Assembly (NCBI GenBank): GCA_963662155.1
Contig: OY759269.1
Location: 5,481,470-5,545,469, forward strand
DNA from: Lamellibrachia columna
Lineage: Eukaryota > Annelida > Polychaeta > Sabellida > Siboglinidae
Length of the DNA: 64,000 bases
Direction of reading: 5' to 3'
Shown here: positions 21,958 through 35,000 of the stretch, one piece after another
Layout: each line of letters starts with the position of its first letter
Position numbering within the stretch: position 1 is the stretch's first letter
Translations under genes and position numbers: made by a program
Notes under the pieces: generated by a model
What the model was told of the DNA's origin: nothing
Seen by the model: the letters and a program-made list of their open reading frames with translations, nothing else
Databases searched by the model: none

Positions 21958-22950
21958 ATGATGATAAAGAAAAAGTTTAGAACATCTAGTGACTACAGGA
22001 CATATTTTTTGGAGGAGAAAAGCAGAAGTCAGCTATATATTAAGTCTTTGATGGTGTTGGGGGTCCAAGAAACGAAGTGGAAAGGGGACAGAGCAGTGGA
22101 CCTGGGTGAAGGATTTAAGATGCTGCATGCAGGGGGAGATAGAAAGACAAATGGAGTGGGAGTGATTATGAACGAGGAATACACCAAGGAAGTCATCAGG
22201 TGGAGAGATGGGGAGGCAGGATCATTGCAGTGTGGATATTGGGAGGACAGATGATGTGTAAACTGTCAGTATATGCACCACAAACAGGGAGAACGCAAGA
22301 AGACAAGGATACATTCCGAAGTAACTTGGAAGAAATCACTGGGCATGTGGAGCGGGAGACAGTGTTGGTTGTGACAGGTGACATTAATGCACATGTGGAA
22401 AAGTGACAGAACAGTGAGGAGACTGTAGGAAAGTATGGATGGGGCACAAGAAAGAGAGAGTGACAAGACCTGGTGGAGATGCTCGCCAGAAACCAGTTAG
22501 TGGTGGTAAACTCCTACTTCCAGAAGAGGGAGTCATTCAAGATAACCTAACGAAGTGGGAACAACAGAACACAAATAGATCTGCTGATTGTCAGAAGCTG
22601 TCAGCGGAACAAGGTTAGAGACTGCAAGGTTTTGGCAGGAGAGCACATAACGAGCCAACATAAACCATTGGTTTATGAAACGTGGATAGGAAGAAGCAAA
22701 CAGAGAAGGAAGAAGCAAAGGCAGGTGATCAGGTGGTGGAAAAATACAAAAGCGAAGTAGATAGGAAGTTCAGGCAACGTAAAGAACAAAGGGAGGATGT
22801 GGAAACAGAGTGGACAGCATTTAAGGAAGTCTTTATTGGAGCAGCTGAGGATATATGTGGCCGAACATCAGGAAAGCCCACACAAACCTGAAAGAACAGT
22901 GGTGGTACAACTAGGAAGTTGAACAAGCAATCAAGGTTGACAAAATCTTG
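21958..22950 (+). mobile_element. RTE-clade LINE, endonuclease part (broken)
   Basis: Several frames with shifts and stops give an AP-type endonuclease of the RTE clade: VLGVQETKWKGDRAVDLGEG with the catalytic Glu, KTNGVGVIMNEEY, LSVYAPQTG, LVVTGDINAHVEK, RTQIDLLIVRSC and the late SQHKPLV block. It stops before any reverse transcriptase. A reverse transcriptase of the same clade appears at 59025-61650, but the two are separated by 36 kb of other elements and need not come from one insertion. Confidence 0.85.
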
Positions 22951-23114
22951 ATTTTTAAAGGTAATTAAGGTATTTGATCGTAATTTTGTTATCACGAAAT
23001 CATGTTATTTAGCGCAAACTATACATATTCTAACATATACCGACCGGCCAAACGTGTCTAAATGAACAAGACGCAATTTTTAAATCAACGCTTCGACGGT
23101 TACAAACCTTAGTT

Positions 23115-23530
23115 ACCAAAGTCGCTTATTACAATGTGGTTTGACAACACTAGAGACCAGAAGACTAAGAGGAGACCAAATAGAAGTGCTTAAAATAGTT
23201 AATGGTTATGAGGATGTTGATAGGAATATGTTCTCCAAACTTAAAGAAGGCAGTAGAACCAGAGGACACAACGCAGCATTAGTTAAGGAGCAATGTAGGT
23301 TGGACATGAGAAAGTACTCTTTCTCACAGAGGGTGATAAATGAATGGAACAAACTGCCAAATGATTGTGTTAATGCTAGTAGTGTGAATATGTTTAAAAA
23401 TAGAATTGACAGCTATTTGATAAGGGCGGGCTACACATAGATGAGAAAATTGTTGGACTCTCGATAAGCCAATTTCTTCCTTGTCCACTTGCCATCTGGA
23501 ACTTGTTATTTGGGATGGCAATCTTGTTAA
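23115..23530 (+). mobile_element. CR1-type LINE, 3' terminal fragment
   Basis: It encodes TTLETRRLRGDQIEVLKIVN, then a Lys-Glu-rich linker, SFSQRVINEWNKLPNDCVNA and SSVNMFKNRIDSYL, ending at a TAG near 23440. This is the conserved C-terminal tail of CR1 ORF2. The 3' untranslated part includes CCACTTGCCATCTG and GGATGGCAATC and runs into a short A-rich end at about 23535. It is 5'-truncated as usual. Confidence 0.88.
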
Positions 23531-23648
23531 AAAAAAACCTCAACGTCGCTGGTCAGTGCACTTCCCAAACAGCTTTCGACTAGTTCCGAGAAGGTCGCGA
23601 CCCGCAGAGGCGGAGCTTGTATTATGTCAGCGCCTGTCACCGATAAAC

Positions 23649-23693
23649 ATGTCTTCCGTGGAAACAGACAGTTCATCAACAACAGAGTTAGAG
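23649..23693 (+). other. First-exon-like sequence nested in the kringle intron
   Basis: An ATG at 23649 opens 15 codons rich in Ser/Thr/Glu (MSSVETDSSSTTELE) followed by the donor gtacgt in phase 0, with GC-richer DNA upstream. No partner exon was found. It could be the start of a nested gene, the 5' part of a retroelement, or chance. Confidence 0.2.
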
Positions 23694-24329
23694 GTACGTT
23701 ATACCACAAATTGTCGTAAATATTCTGTTTGTCAGGGTGTTTGTGAAAATAACTTTGTTTAAGATTGTGTTGTTGCAATGAATATTTTCAACAAGATATG
23801 TGGGCGAGGCGAGGCAACTTCCAGTTACGATGTCTGTTTACGTATAAGGCAAATAAGTTTAGACTTAGTATGAGCTCCGCTGTTTAGTTAATTTTGGATG
23901 TTTACAGCGGAGAAAGGGCGTTTTTCATCCTAATTATATTATTCTAGTAGCATACTGGTTACCACACCGTGATGTTTAGATGTAAATTCTGAGCTGATGC
24001 GATAAATCCAATCTTAAACTATTCATTGACCCATTCGAAATTTCCCGCCAAAATTTTCATTCTTCCAGTTAGGTGCACAATGTAAACAACACAGATAATT
24101 AAGGCTAGAACATTTTTTTTAATAAAGTAGGTAGAGCTGCACTCCAAACCTGAGTCATCTGTATACTAACAGGCAATTTCAACCAAGGCGTCTTTTGCCC
24201 ATAGACATAGTAGCCTTGGACTACGCACACGACACTGTCACTTGCCTAACTGTCACTAGTCACAAAGCACGCATATGATATGGTAAGTGTTACACACATG
24301 GAACTTGATTTTTTTCTGGAATTACAGAA

Positions 24330-25319
24330 ATGAGTGAAAACGATCAACACACAGGTCCAAAACAAGATACTGGCGAAAATGTAGCAAATTCTAGTGCTCC
24401 AATTACAAAACTAAAAAATAAGAAGACACGGAGAGGTAGCAAAAACTCTGAATCGGGAAGCGATGTTAGAGAAGCTTGGAAATGCGAAGACTGCGAGAAA
24501 ATCTTTAAAATTGAGAAAGACAGAATGCTCGAGTGCGAGTACTGCGGAAACCGATACTGCATTAAATGCTTGAAATTTAAACCTGGCGAATATGAGGCAA
24601 TGGGGAAACACGGATGTATGTGGTTTTGCTTAAAATGCAAACCAAAAATTGAAAAAAATATTCTCAATGAGAAAGTTATCGAAGAGAGATGCGAGGTGTA
24701 TTTCAAAACTATGAACACGAGACTTGAGACCATAGAGAAAAAACTGGATGCTAAATGCGATAGTAAAGAAGTAAAAGAAACTGTAAGGCAGGAAATGGAT
24801 GCAATACATACATGTAGGCCAAATGATGATGAAAGCAGGAACCTACAAACCACCCAAAATAGTGGAATTGTTGTGGAGGAAACAGTAAGAGAAATCAATG
24901 AAAGAAAAAATAGGGGAAACAAATTTCTTATATTCAATGCCCCAGAACCAAAAACAAACCTAAAGGAAGAGAGGGTGAGGATAGATATGGAATTTGTTGG
25001 AGGGCTGTGTAATGAGGTGTGCAATATGAACCTAGACGTAATAGATGAGATAACCAAAGTTATCAGGCTAGGTAAAAAACAAACAGACGGAGATACGGGT
25101 GATACTGAGCAAAAACCCAGACCTCTTAAGGTAGTAATGAAAGACACTAACAAAAAGATGGAATTGTTCAAACAGCTATCAAACTTAAGAGATGCAGAGG
25201 ACAAATATAAATGTCTCAGCATCCAACATGACTTAAAAAACAGAGAGGAAGGAAGGAAACTACTAGAGGAGGCCAAGACAAAGCAGATAAATGGTGAGGG
25301 GAATGGTTGTACAGGGTGA
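24330..25319 (+). CDS. CR1 LINE ORF1 protein with PHD-like zinc finger
   Basis: 329 residues from an ATG just after gaattacagaa. Residues 1-50 are polar and basic. Residues 52-103 hold eight ligand-spaced cysteines (C52-x2-C55, C69-x2-C72, C77-x2-C80, C100-x2-C103) with Trp98 ahead of the last pair, the layout of a PHD-like finger known from ORF1 of CR1-family LINEs. Residues about 110-150 are charged and likely coiled coil. The C-terminal half (KFLIFNAPEPKTN, RPLKVVMKDTNKKMELFKQL, REEGRKLLEEAKTKQ) resembles the nucleic-acid-binding region that follows in such ORF1 proteins. The expected role is RNA binding and chaperoning of the LINE transcript. The frame is intact although ORF2 is broken, which suggests a fairly recent insertion (inference). 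Confidence 0.85.
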   Translation: MSENDQHTGPKQDTGENVANSSAPITKLKNKKTRRGSKNSESGSDVREAWKCEDCEKIFKIEKDRMLECEYCGNRYCIKCLKFKPGEYEAMGKHGCMWFCLKCKPKIEKNILNEKVIEERCEVYFKTMNTRLETIEKKLDAKCDSKEVKETVRQEMDAIHTCRPNDDESRNLQTTQNSGIVVEETVREINERKNRGNKFLIFNAPEPKTNLKEERVRIDMEFVGGLCNEVCNMNLDVIDEITKVIRLGKKQTDGDTGDTEQKPRPLKVVMKDTNKKMELFKQLSNLRDAEDKYKCLSIQHDLKNREEGRKLLEEAKTKQINGEGNGCTG

Positions 25320-25429
25320 GAGGCCCACCATGGGCCAGAAAAATGGTAAGATTCAAACCTCGAAGGGACGAGGAGTAAGACAAGAAAGATCATCTAACCA
25401 GAAAAACACTGTAAATACAAATTATACAC

Positions 25430-28400
25430 ATAAACAGTTAATATGTTTCTACACCAACGCTGACAGTCTACTTTTGAGTGCCAAATAAACGTATAGGCCA
25501 AATAAAAGTATAGGGTGGCAAATCGGTCAAATTTAATAATAGTATAGTGCCGAATAACAGTATAGGGGGGCAAATTGTTCAAAACAAATAATAGTACAGT
25601 GCGAAAAAAGTCACTAGTATATTTGTCTTTTTTAGCGCCGAAGCAATTTTTTTACTCGACGTGAAGCCAAGGCCCAAGGCGTCCCTAGAAAACTACGCGG
25701 ATTACCGTGTAATTTTTTCTGCCGAATATGCGTAAACTTTGTTCGTATTCGCGTCACTGCAGATATAGTAACCGCATTTTATATCTGCGAAAAACCGGGG
25801 AATGTTCCGTTTTTAAATGGACATTAAAGTTTTATTGAATTGAATACGCAAGCCAGTTTCAGGGCCAGGGGAAACCGCCGCCAGCCGGTTACGACCGGTT
25901 TCAGGCGCTGCGCATGGCGGCCATTTACGGTAGGTGTACGCGGTCATAATGGCATTTTAACTAATAATATACCATGTCGAGCTCCAGAGAACTAAGGATT
26001 CTGACCGATTCATCTAATCATGGAAATTTAACGGTCTAGCGCTTCGGGATCAAAATCTAGGATCCTTAGAAGCACGGGATCACGCTAAATTCACGACTGT
26101 CGTTCGAAAGGATAACTTAGCCGTCAGAGGGAGCCACATACAGCTCCAGTTGGGACCACAAGTGATTTTATCGCGAGCGGTGGATGATTGAATAGCGCTA
26201 GCAATAGGGACTGACAACGATTGCTCTCCTAAAAATTATACCCTGCATAATTTGCCACGATTATCGGAGAATATAGGCTGGCACAAATGTTAAAATTTAA
26301 TAATAGTATAGTGCCAAATAACGTGCGTATAGGGTGGCATTTTTCATCAAATAAACACGGATGTTTATTCGGCACTCAAGAGTAATCAATGTATTTACTG
26401 AGTTCAAAGCTCGAGTCGAATCACATAAGTGTATGGTGATTTCTATCACTGAGGTTAAACCAAAAAACCAGAAATTTCTATTAAACACAGCTGAACTGGG
26501 TTTGAGTGACTACGATTTATACCATAACATCGATAAGCAAGGAAGAGGTGTTTGTATATATACCCACAAAACACTAAATGCAAAACCTTTTGTATCTTTA
26601 GGAACCACCTTTCAAGAATCGATATGGGTTGAGATAAAATTAAACAAAAAAGAAACTTTTCGGATAGGATGTGTATACAAAAGCCCGGGCAGCTCTGGCA
26701 CCAATAATGAACAATTAAATGAACTGATTAGTGAGGTAATGTGCTTATAAACACTCACATTTTCTCTTGCTTGGAGATTTTAACTACCCCAACATAGACA
26801 AACAACATAGGCAAAACTGGTACACACTCTCAGAAAATACTGTTAACCAAGACACTAAATTTAAAGAAGGAATAAGAGATAATTTTCTGTTCCAACATGT
26901 CACACTCCCCACAAGGGGGCGATTAGGAAATAAATCGAACATTCTTGATTTAGTTTTTAACAATGAAAAAGGTATGATAGATGATATAGTGTATGAAAGC
27001 CCACTTGGTAAGAGTGATCACTCTGTCATCATCATTACATTTAGGTGCTAATGCAGAAATAACAAGTCATACACGACTTAACTATTATTACGACCAAGGG
27101 GATTATAATAGTATGAAGACGAAACTAGACCACACATACTGGGGTGAGATATTTGGCACGAGCACTATAAACCATCAATGGTTAGGTTTTAAAGAATATA
27201 TTAAAAAGATAGAGGATGAATTCATCCCTCATCGACTTGTGAGTAATATTAACACACATAAAGGGAAAATACCACTAAACAAGGAATCAATAAAGAAAAT
27301 TAAGAAAAAACACTATGGAAATGTTATATGGAGACAAAAGAAGGAAAATTCTATACTGAATATTGTATGGCTAGAAATCAAGTCCGTAAATTAACGAGGA
27401 GGATACAGTAGGAATTTGAGATGAAGCTAGCAACAGAAGCTAAGACAAATCCCAAAGCAGTATGGAAATAATTAATATATGAACTCCAAAACCAAGAATT
27501 GGGAAGGTGTTTCAGACCTAGCATATGATAAGAAATAAATTATTCAGTACGCAACAATTTTATTAAAGGTCGTTCTATTGTACTCCAACTATTAAATGTT
27601 ATTGACTCATGGACTAAAGCTTTAGATAAAGGAGAATCTATAGACATAGTATATTTGGACTTCATGAAAGCTTTTGACACCGTCCCTCTTAAAAGATTGA
27701 TAGACAAACTTAAATCATATGGCATAGAGTATTACACACTAAGATGGATCCAGGAGTTCTTGTCTGACCGTATACAGCAGGTCAATGTAAATGGTACAAA
27801 TTCTGAGTGGGCAAATATAACAAGTGGTATTCCACAAGGCAGTGTCTTAGGACCAATCCTATTTGTTTTATACATAAATGATCTTCCTGAGAATATGTTT
27901 TCGAATGTATATATGTTTGCGGATGATACAAAGTTTTTCAAAACGATTACTACTATGCTAGCCAAATGACCAGCATACACTACAGAACGATTTAGATTAT
28001 TAAACATCTTGGTCAAGTAAATGGTTATTAAGGTTCCACCCAGATAAATGTAATTTGTAGGGAAAACAATACAGCAAGAGTATGCATACAACCTGAAGAT
28101 AGATAATACTGCCCATGAATTAGGAGGAATAGAAGAACAAAAAGGGGTTATAATTGATTCAAACCTAGAATTTGATAAACACATCAACCAAAAAATAAAC
28201 AAAGCAAACAGTATCATGGCAGTTATTAGATGGTCCTTTACAACCCTAAATCAACATAATGTTGTGCCATTATATAAAGCTTTAGTTAGAAGTCATCTAG
28301 ATTATGCAATATCAATATGGGCCCCTTATAAACAGAAATACAAAGATGCCATCGAAAATGTGCAGAGACGCGCAACGAAGCAGCTTCCTGGTATGAAGAA

Positions 28401-28848
28401 TATTCCCTATGAGGAAAGACTTGAGAGATTGAAACTTCCCACACTTGCATATAGACGAACTCGTGGTGAAATGATTGAGGTATATAAACTGCTCCAAGGG
28501 AAATATGACAGTGATATATCTAACATTGTCAAGCTGCACAAAGACAGTGATACAAGGGAAGGAACAAGGGGTCATAGTTTGAAATTGTTCATAGAACGTG
28601 CTTGTACAAATGTTAGAAAAGAAAGCTTCTCATTTAGATTTACCAGATTATGGAACGATCTACCGGAAGTAGTTGTAACTGCCCCAAGTGTCAATTCATT
28701 TAAAAACCGTCTAGATAGACATTGGAGTATTGGGGAGTTTCTCTACAACTACAAAGCTGCCTTGCCAGGAAGTCGTAGAGCATTCCAAGGGAAAGTTGAA
28801 GATCTGACCACCGAGGCCACCGCCTATGGTCAGGAAGAACCTAAGTAA
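25430..28848 (+). pseudogene. CR1 LINE ORF2 (endonuclease-reverse transcriptase), broken
   Basis: The endonuclease starts with QLICFYTNADSLL and is split by an inserted transposon. It resumes with FKARVESHKCMVISITEVKP, then YHNIDKQGRGVCIYTHKTLN, CVYKSPGSS, LLGDFNYPNID (frame changed at about 26752) and GKSDHSVIII. The linker to about 27394 ends at a stop. Reverse transcriptase sequence restarts near 27545 with [20 protein letters not shown], continues through the palm motifs including MFADDT near 27915, and after another lesion ends with YRRTRGEMIEVYKLLQGKYD and RLWNDLPEVVVTAPSVNSFK. At least three frameshifts or deletions and one insertion make it non-functional. Confidence 0.88.
25477..26381. 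mobile_element. DNA-transposon-like insertion inside CR1 endonuclease
   Basis: Terminal inverted repeats TTGAGTGCCAAATAAAC (left) and the inverse of TTGAGTGCCGAATAAAC (right) bound about 900 bp of non-coding DNA. Near both ends lies a sub-terminal word, TTTAATAATAGTATAGTGCC. The element separates the CR1 endonuclease start from its continuation. I could not fix a target-site duplication. It is non-autonomous, and its family is not recognised. Confidence 0.75.
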
Positions 28849-29060
28849 ACCTAAATAAGTGTCCATTAACGACATTCCATATATTATTCATACATTTGAT
28901 TGATACATTTGATACATTCATCGATCATCGTTGTCTCGACTTGACCTACTCAGTCGGACTGAAGCCCCCGTACCACGGGTAACTGAATCAACAACTTAAA
29001 TTAATTCAACTACAAGTTTGGATTATATGATAATTGTCAGTAGACATTACTAGTAGTAGT

Positions 29061-32000
29061 ACTGGGTGGAGCAGTATGACAGCAAACACTGGGTGGAGCA
29101 GTATGACAGCAAACACTGGGTGGAGCAGTATGACAGCAAACACTGGGTGGAGCAGTATGACGGCAAACACTGGGTGGAGCAGTGTGACAGCAAACACTGG
29201 GTGGAGTAGTATGACGGCAAACACTGGGTGGAGCAGTATGACAGCAAACACTGGGTGGAGCAGTATGACAGCAAACACTGGGTGGAGCAGTATGACAGCA
29301 AACACTGGGTGGAGCAGTATGACAGCAAACACTGGGTGAAGCAGTATGACAGCAAACACTGGGTGGAGCAGTATGACGGCAAACACTGGGTGGAGCAGTA
29401 TGACAGCAAACACTGGGTGGAGCAGTATGACAGCAAACACTGGGTGGAGCAGTCTGACGGCAAACACTGGGTGGAGCAGTATGACAGCAAACACTGGGTG
29501 GAGCAGTATGACAGCAAACACTGGGTGGAGCAACCTGACAGCAAACACTGGGTGGAGCAGTATGACAGCAAACACTGGGTGGAGCAGAATGACGGCAAAC
29601 ACTGGGTGGAGCAACCTGACAGCAAACACTGGGTGGAGCAGTATGACAGCAAACACTGGGTGGAGCAGTATGACAGCAAACACTGGGTGGAGCAGTATGG
29701 CGGCAAACACTGGGTGGAGCAGTATGACAGCAAACACTGGGTGGAGCAGTATGACAGCAAACACTGGGTGGAGCAGTATGACGGCAAACACTGGGTGGAG
29801 CAGTCTGACGGCAAACACTGGGTGGAGCAGTATGACAGCAAACACTGGGTGGAGCAGTATGACAACAAACACTGGGTGGAGCAGTATGACAGCAAACACT
29901 GGGTGGAGCAGTATGACAGCAAACACTGGGTGGAGCAGTCTGACGGCAAACACTGGGTGGAGCAGTATGACGGCAAACACTGGGTGGAGCAGTATGACAG
30001 CAAACACTGGGTGGAGCAGTATGACAGCAAACACTGGGTGGAGCAGTATGACGGCAAACACTGGGTGGAGCAGTATGAAAACAAACACTGGGTGGAGCAG
30101 TATGACAGCAAACACTGGGTGGAGCAGTCTGACGGCAAACACTGGGTGGAGCAGTATGACTGCAAACACTGGGTGGAGCAGTATAACAGCAAACACTGGG
30201 TGGAGCAGTATGACGGCAAACACTGGGTGGAGCAGTATGACGGCAAACACTGGGTGGAGCAGTATGACAGCAAACACTGGGTGGAGCAACCTGACAGCAA
30301 ACACTGGGTGGAGCAGTATGACAGCAAACACTGGGTGGAGCAGTATGACAGCAAACACTGGGTGGAGCAGTATGACAGCAAACACTGGGTGGAGCAGTAT
30401 GGCGGCAAACACTGGGTGGAGCAGTATGACAGCAAACACTGGGTGGAGCAGTATGACAGCAAACACTGGGTGGAGCAGTATGACAGCAAACACTGGGTGG
30501 AGCAGTATGACAGCAAACACTGGGTGGAGCAGTATGACAGCAAACACTGGGTGGAGCAGCCTGACAGCAAACACTGGGTGGAGCAGTATGACGGCAAACA
30601 CTGGGTGGAGCAGTATGCCAGCAAACACTGGGTGGAGCAGTATGACAGCAAACACTGGGTGGAGCAGTATGACAGCAAACACTGGGTGGAGCAGTATGAC
30701 AGCAAACACTGGGTGGAGCAGTATGACGGCAAACACTGGGTGGAGCAGTATGATGGCAAACACTGGGTGGAGCAGTATGACGGCAAACACTGGGTGGAGC
30801 AGTATGACAGCAAACACTGGGTGGAGCAGTATGACAGCAAACACTGGGTGGAGCAGTATGACAGCAAACACTGGGTGGAGCAGTATGACAGCAAACACTG
30901 GGTGGAGCAGTATGACAGCAAACACTGGGTGGAGCAGTATGACAGCAAACACTGGGTGGAGCAGTATGACAGCAAACACTGGGTGGAGCAGTATGACAGC
31001 AAACACTGGGTGGAGCAGCCTGACAGCAAACACTGGGTGGAGCAGTATGACGGCAAACACTGGGTGGAGCAGTATGACAGCAAACACTGGGTGAAGCAGT
31101 ATGACAGCAAACACTGGGTGGAGCAGTATGACGGCAAACACTGGGTGGAGCAGTATGACAGCAAACACTGGGTGGAGCAGTATGACAGCAAACACTGGGT
31201 GGAGCAGTCTGACGGCAAACACTGGGTGGAGCAGTATGACAGCAAACACTGGGTGGAGCAGTATGACAGCAAACACTGGGTGGAGCAACCTGACAGCAAA
31301 CACTGGGTGGAGCAGTATGACAGCAAACACTGGGTGGAGCAGAATGACGGCAAACACTGGGTGGAGCAACCTGACAGCAAACACTGGGTGGAGCAGTATG
31401 ACAGCAAACACTGGGTGGAGCAGTATGACAGCAAACACTGGGTGGAGCAGTATGGCGGCAAACACTGGGTGGAGCAGTATGACAGCAAACACTGGGTGGA
31501 GCAGTATGACAGCAAACACTGGGTGGAGCAGTATGACGGCAAACACTGGGTGGAGCAGTCTGACGGCAAACACTGGGTGGAGCAGTATGACAGCAAACAC
31601 TGGGTGGAGCAGTATGACAACAAACACTGGGTGGAGCAGTATGACAGCAAACACTGGGTGGAGCAGTATGACAGCAAACACTGGGTGGAGCAGTCTGACG
31701 GCAAACACTGGGTGGAGCAGTATGACGGCAAACACTGGGTGGAGCAGTATGACAGCAAACACTGGGTGGAGCAGTATGACAGCAAACACTGGGTGGAGCA
31801 GTATGACGGCAAACACTGGGTGGAGCAGTATGACAACAAACACTGGGTGGAGCAGTATGACAGCAAACACTGGGTGGAGCAGTCTGACGGCAAACACTGG
31901 GTGGAGCAGTATGACTGCAAACACTGGGTGGAGCAGTATGACAGCAAACACTGGGTGGAGCAGTATGACGGCAAACACTGGGTGGAGCAGTATGACGGCA

Positions 32001-35000
32001 AACACTGGGTGGAGCAGTATGACAGCAAACACTGGGTGGAGCAACCTGACAGCAAACACTGGGTGGAGCAGTATGACAGCAAACACTGGGTGGAGCAGTA
32101 TGACAGCAAACACTGGGTGGAGCAGTATGACAGCAAACACTGGGTGGAGCAGTATGGCGGCAAACACTGGGTGGAGCAGTATGACAGCAAACACTGGGTG
32201 GAGCAGTATGACAGCAAACACTGGGTGGAGCAGTATGACGGCAAACACTGGGTGGAGCAGTATGACGGCAAACACTGGGTGGAGCAGTATGACAGCAAAC
32301 ACTGGGTGGAGCAACCTGACAGCAAACACTGGGTGGAGCAGTATGACAGCAAACACTGGGTGGAGCAGTATGACAGCAAACACTGGGTGGAGCAGTATGA
32401 CAGCAAACACTGGGTGGAGCAGTATGGCGGCAAACACTGGGTGGAGCAGTATGACAGCAAACACTGGGTGGAGCAGTATGACAGCAAACACTGGGTGGAG
32501 CAGTATGACAGCAAACACTGGGTGGAGCAGTATGACAGCAAACACTGGGTGGAGCAGTATGACAGCAAACACTGGGTGGAGCAGCCTGACAGCAAACACT
32601 GGGTGGAGCAGTATGACGGCAAACACTGGGTGGAGCAGTATGCCAGCAAACACTGGGTGGAGCAGTATGACAGCAAACACTGGGTGGAGCAGTATGACAG
32701 CAAACACTGGGTGGAGCAGTATGACAGCAAACACTGGGTGGAGCAGTATGACGGCAAATACTGGGTGGAGCAGTATGATGGCAAACACTGGGTGGAGCAG
32801 TATGACGGCAAACACTGGGTGGAGCAGTATGACAGCAAACACTGGGTGGAGCAGTATGACAGCAAACACTGGGTGGAGCAGTATGACAGCAAACACTGGG
32901 TGGAGCAGTATGACAGCAAACACTGGGTGGAGCAGTATGACAGCAAACACTGGGTGGAGCAGTATGACGGCAAACACTGGGTGGAGCAGTATGACTGCAA
33001 ACACTGGGTGGAGCAGTATGACAGCAAACACTGGGTGGAGCAGTATGACAGCAAACACTGGGTGGAGCAGTATGACAGCAAACACTGGGTGGAGCAGTAT
33101 GACAGCAAACACTGGGTGGAGCAGTATGACGGCAAACACTGGGTGGAGCAGTATGACGGCAAACACTGGGTGGAGCAGTATGACAGCAAACACTGGGTGG
33201 AGCAACCTGACAGCAAACACTGGGTGGAGCAGTATGACAGCAAACACTGGGTGGAGCAGTATGACAGCAAACACTGGGTGGAGCAGTATGACAGCAAACA
33301 CTGGGTGGAGCAGTATGGCGGCAAACACTGGGTGGAGCAGTATGACAGCAAACACTGGGTGGAGCAGTATGACAGCAAACACTGGGTGGAGCAGTATGAC
33401 AGCAAACACTGGGTGGAGCAGTATGACAGCAAACACTGGGTGGAGCAGTATGACAGCAAACACTGGGTGGAGCAGCCTGACAGCAAACACTGGGTGGAGC
33501 AGTATGACGGCAAACACTGGGTGGAGCAGTATGCCAGCAAACACTGGGTGGAGCAGTATGACAGCAAACACTGGGTGGAGCAGTATGACAGCAAACACTG
33601 GGTGGAGCAGTATGACAGCAAACACTGGGTGGAGCAGTATGACGGCAAACACTGGGTGGAGCAGTATGATGGCAAACACTGGGTGGAGCAGTATGACGGC
33701 AAACACTGGGTGGAGCAGTATGACAGCAAACACTGGGTGGAGCAGTATGACAGCAAACACTGGGTGGAGCAGTATGACAGCAAACACTGGGTGGAGCAGT
33801 ATGACAGCAAACACTGGGTGGAGCAGTATGACAGCAAACACTGGGTGGAGCAGTATGACAGCAAACACTGGGTGGAGCAGTATGACAGCAAACACTGGGT
33901 GGAGCAGTATGACAGCAAACACTGGGTGGAGCAGTATGACAGCAAACACTGGGTGGAGCAGTATGACAGCAAACACTGGGTGGAGCAGTATGACAGCAAA
34001 CACTGGGTGGAGCAGCCTGACAGCAAACACTGGGTGGACCAGTATGACAGCAAACACTGGGTGGAGCAGTATGACGGCAAACACTGGGTGGAGCAGTATG
34101 ACAGCAAACACTGGGTGAAGCAGTATGACAGCAAACACTGGGTGGAGCAGTATGACGGCAAACACTGGGTGGAGCAGTATGACAGCAAACACTGGGTGGA
34201 GCAGTATGACAGCAAACACTGGGTGGAGCAACCTGACAGCAAACACTGGGTGGAGCAGTATGACAGCAAACACTGGGTGGAGCAGAATGACGGCAAACAC
34301 TGGGTGGAGCAACCTGACAGCAAACACTGGGTGGAGCAGTATGACAGCAAACACTGGGTGGAGCAGTATGACAGCAAACACTGGGTGGAGCAGTATGGCG
34401 GCAAACACTTGGTGGAGCAGTATGACAGCAAACACTGGGTGGAGCAGTATGACAGCAAACACTGGGTGGAGCAGTATGACGGCAAACACTGGGTGGAGCA
34501 GTCTGACGGCAAACACTGGGTGGAGCAGTATGACAGCAAACACTGGGTGGAGCAGTATGACAACAAACACTGGGTGGAGCAGTATGACAGCAAACACTGG
34601 GTGGAGCAGTATGACGGCAAACACTGGGTGGAGCAGTCTGACGGCAAACACTGGGTGGAGCAGTATGACGGCAAACACTGGGTGGAGCAGTATGACAGCA
34701 AACACTGGGTGGAGCAGTATGACGGCAAACACTGGGTGGAGCAGTATGACAACAAACACTGGGTGGAGCAGTATGACAGCAAACACTGGGTGGAGCAGTC
34801 TGACGGCAAACACTGGGTGGAGCAGTATGACTGCAAACACTGGGTGGAGCAGTATGACAGCAAACACTGGGTGGAGCAGTATGACGGCAAACACTGGGTG
34901 GAGCAGTATGACGGCAAACACTGGGTGGAGCAGTATGACAGCAAACACTGGGTGGAGCAACCTGACAGCAAACACTGGGTGGAGCAGTATGACAGCAAAC

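Larger units (their letters stand above)
24330..28848 (+). mobile_element. CR1-type LINE, nearly full length but disabled
   Basis: ORF1 (24330-25319) is intact. ORF2 begins near 25430 with the start of the endonuclease, is interrupted by a second transposon (about 25477-26381), resumes, loses part of the reverse transcriptase fingers around 27400-27540, and keeps the palm ([29 protein letters not shown]) and the C-terminal tail up to the stop at 28848. The 3' untranslated region runs to about 29055, directly against the 27-bp giant array. The element lies inside the kringle intron in the sense orientation. Confidence 0.9.

Noticed and set aside
24344..25393. 349-codon minus-strand frame opposite CR1 ORF1
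   Set aside because: It is the antisense of the well-supported ORF1 with PHD-like finger. Its Ser/Phe/Leu-rich composition is what antisense of a Lys/Glu-rich coding region produces.
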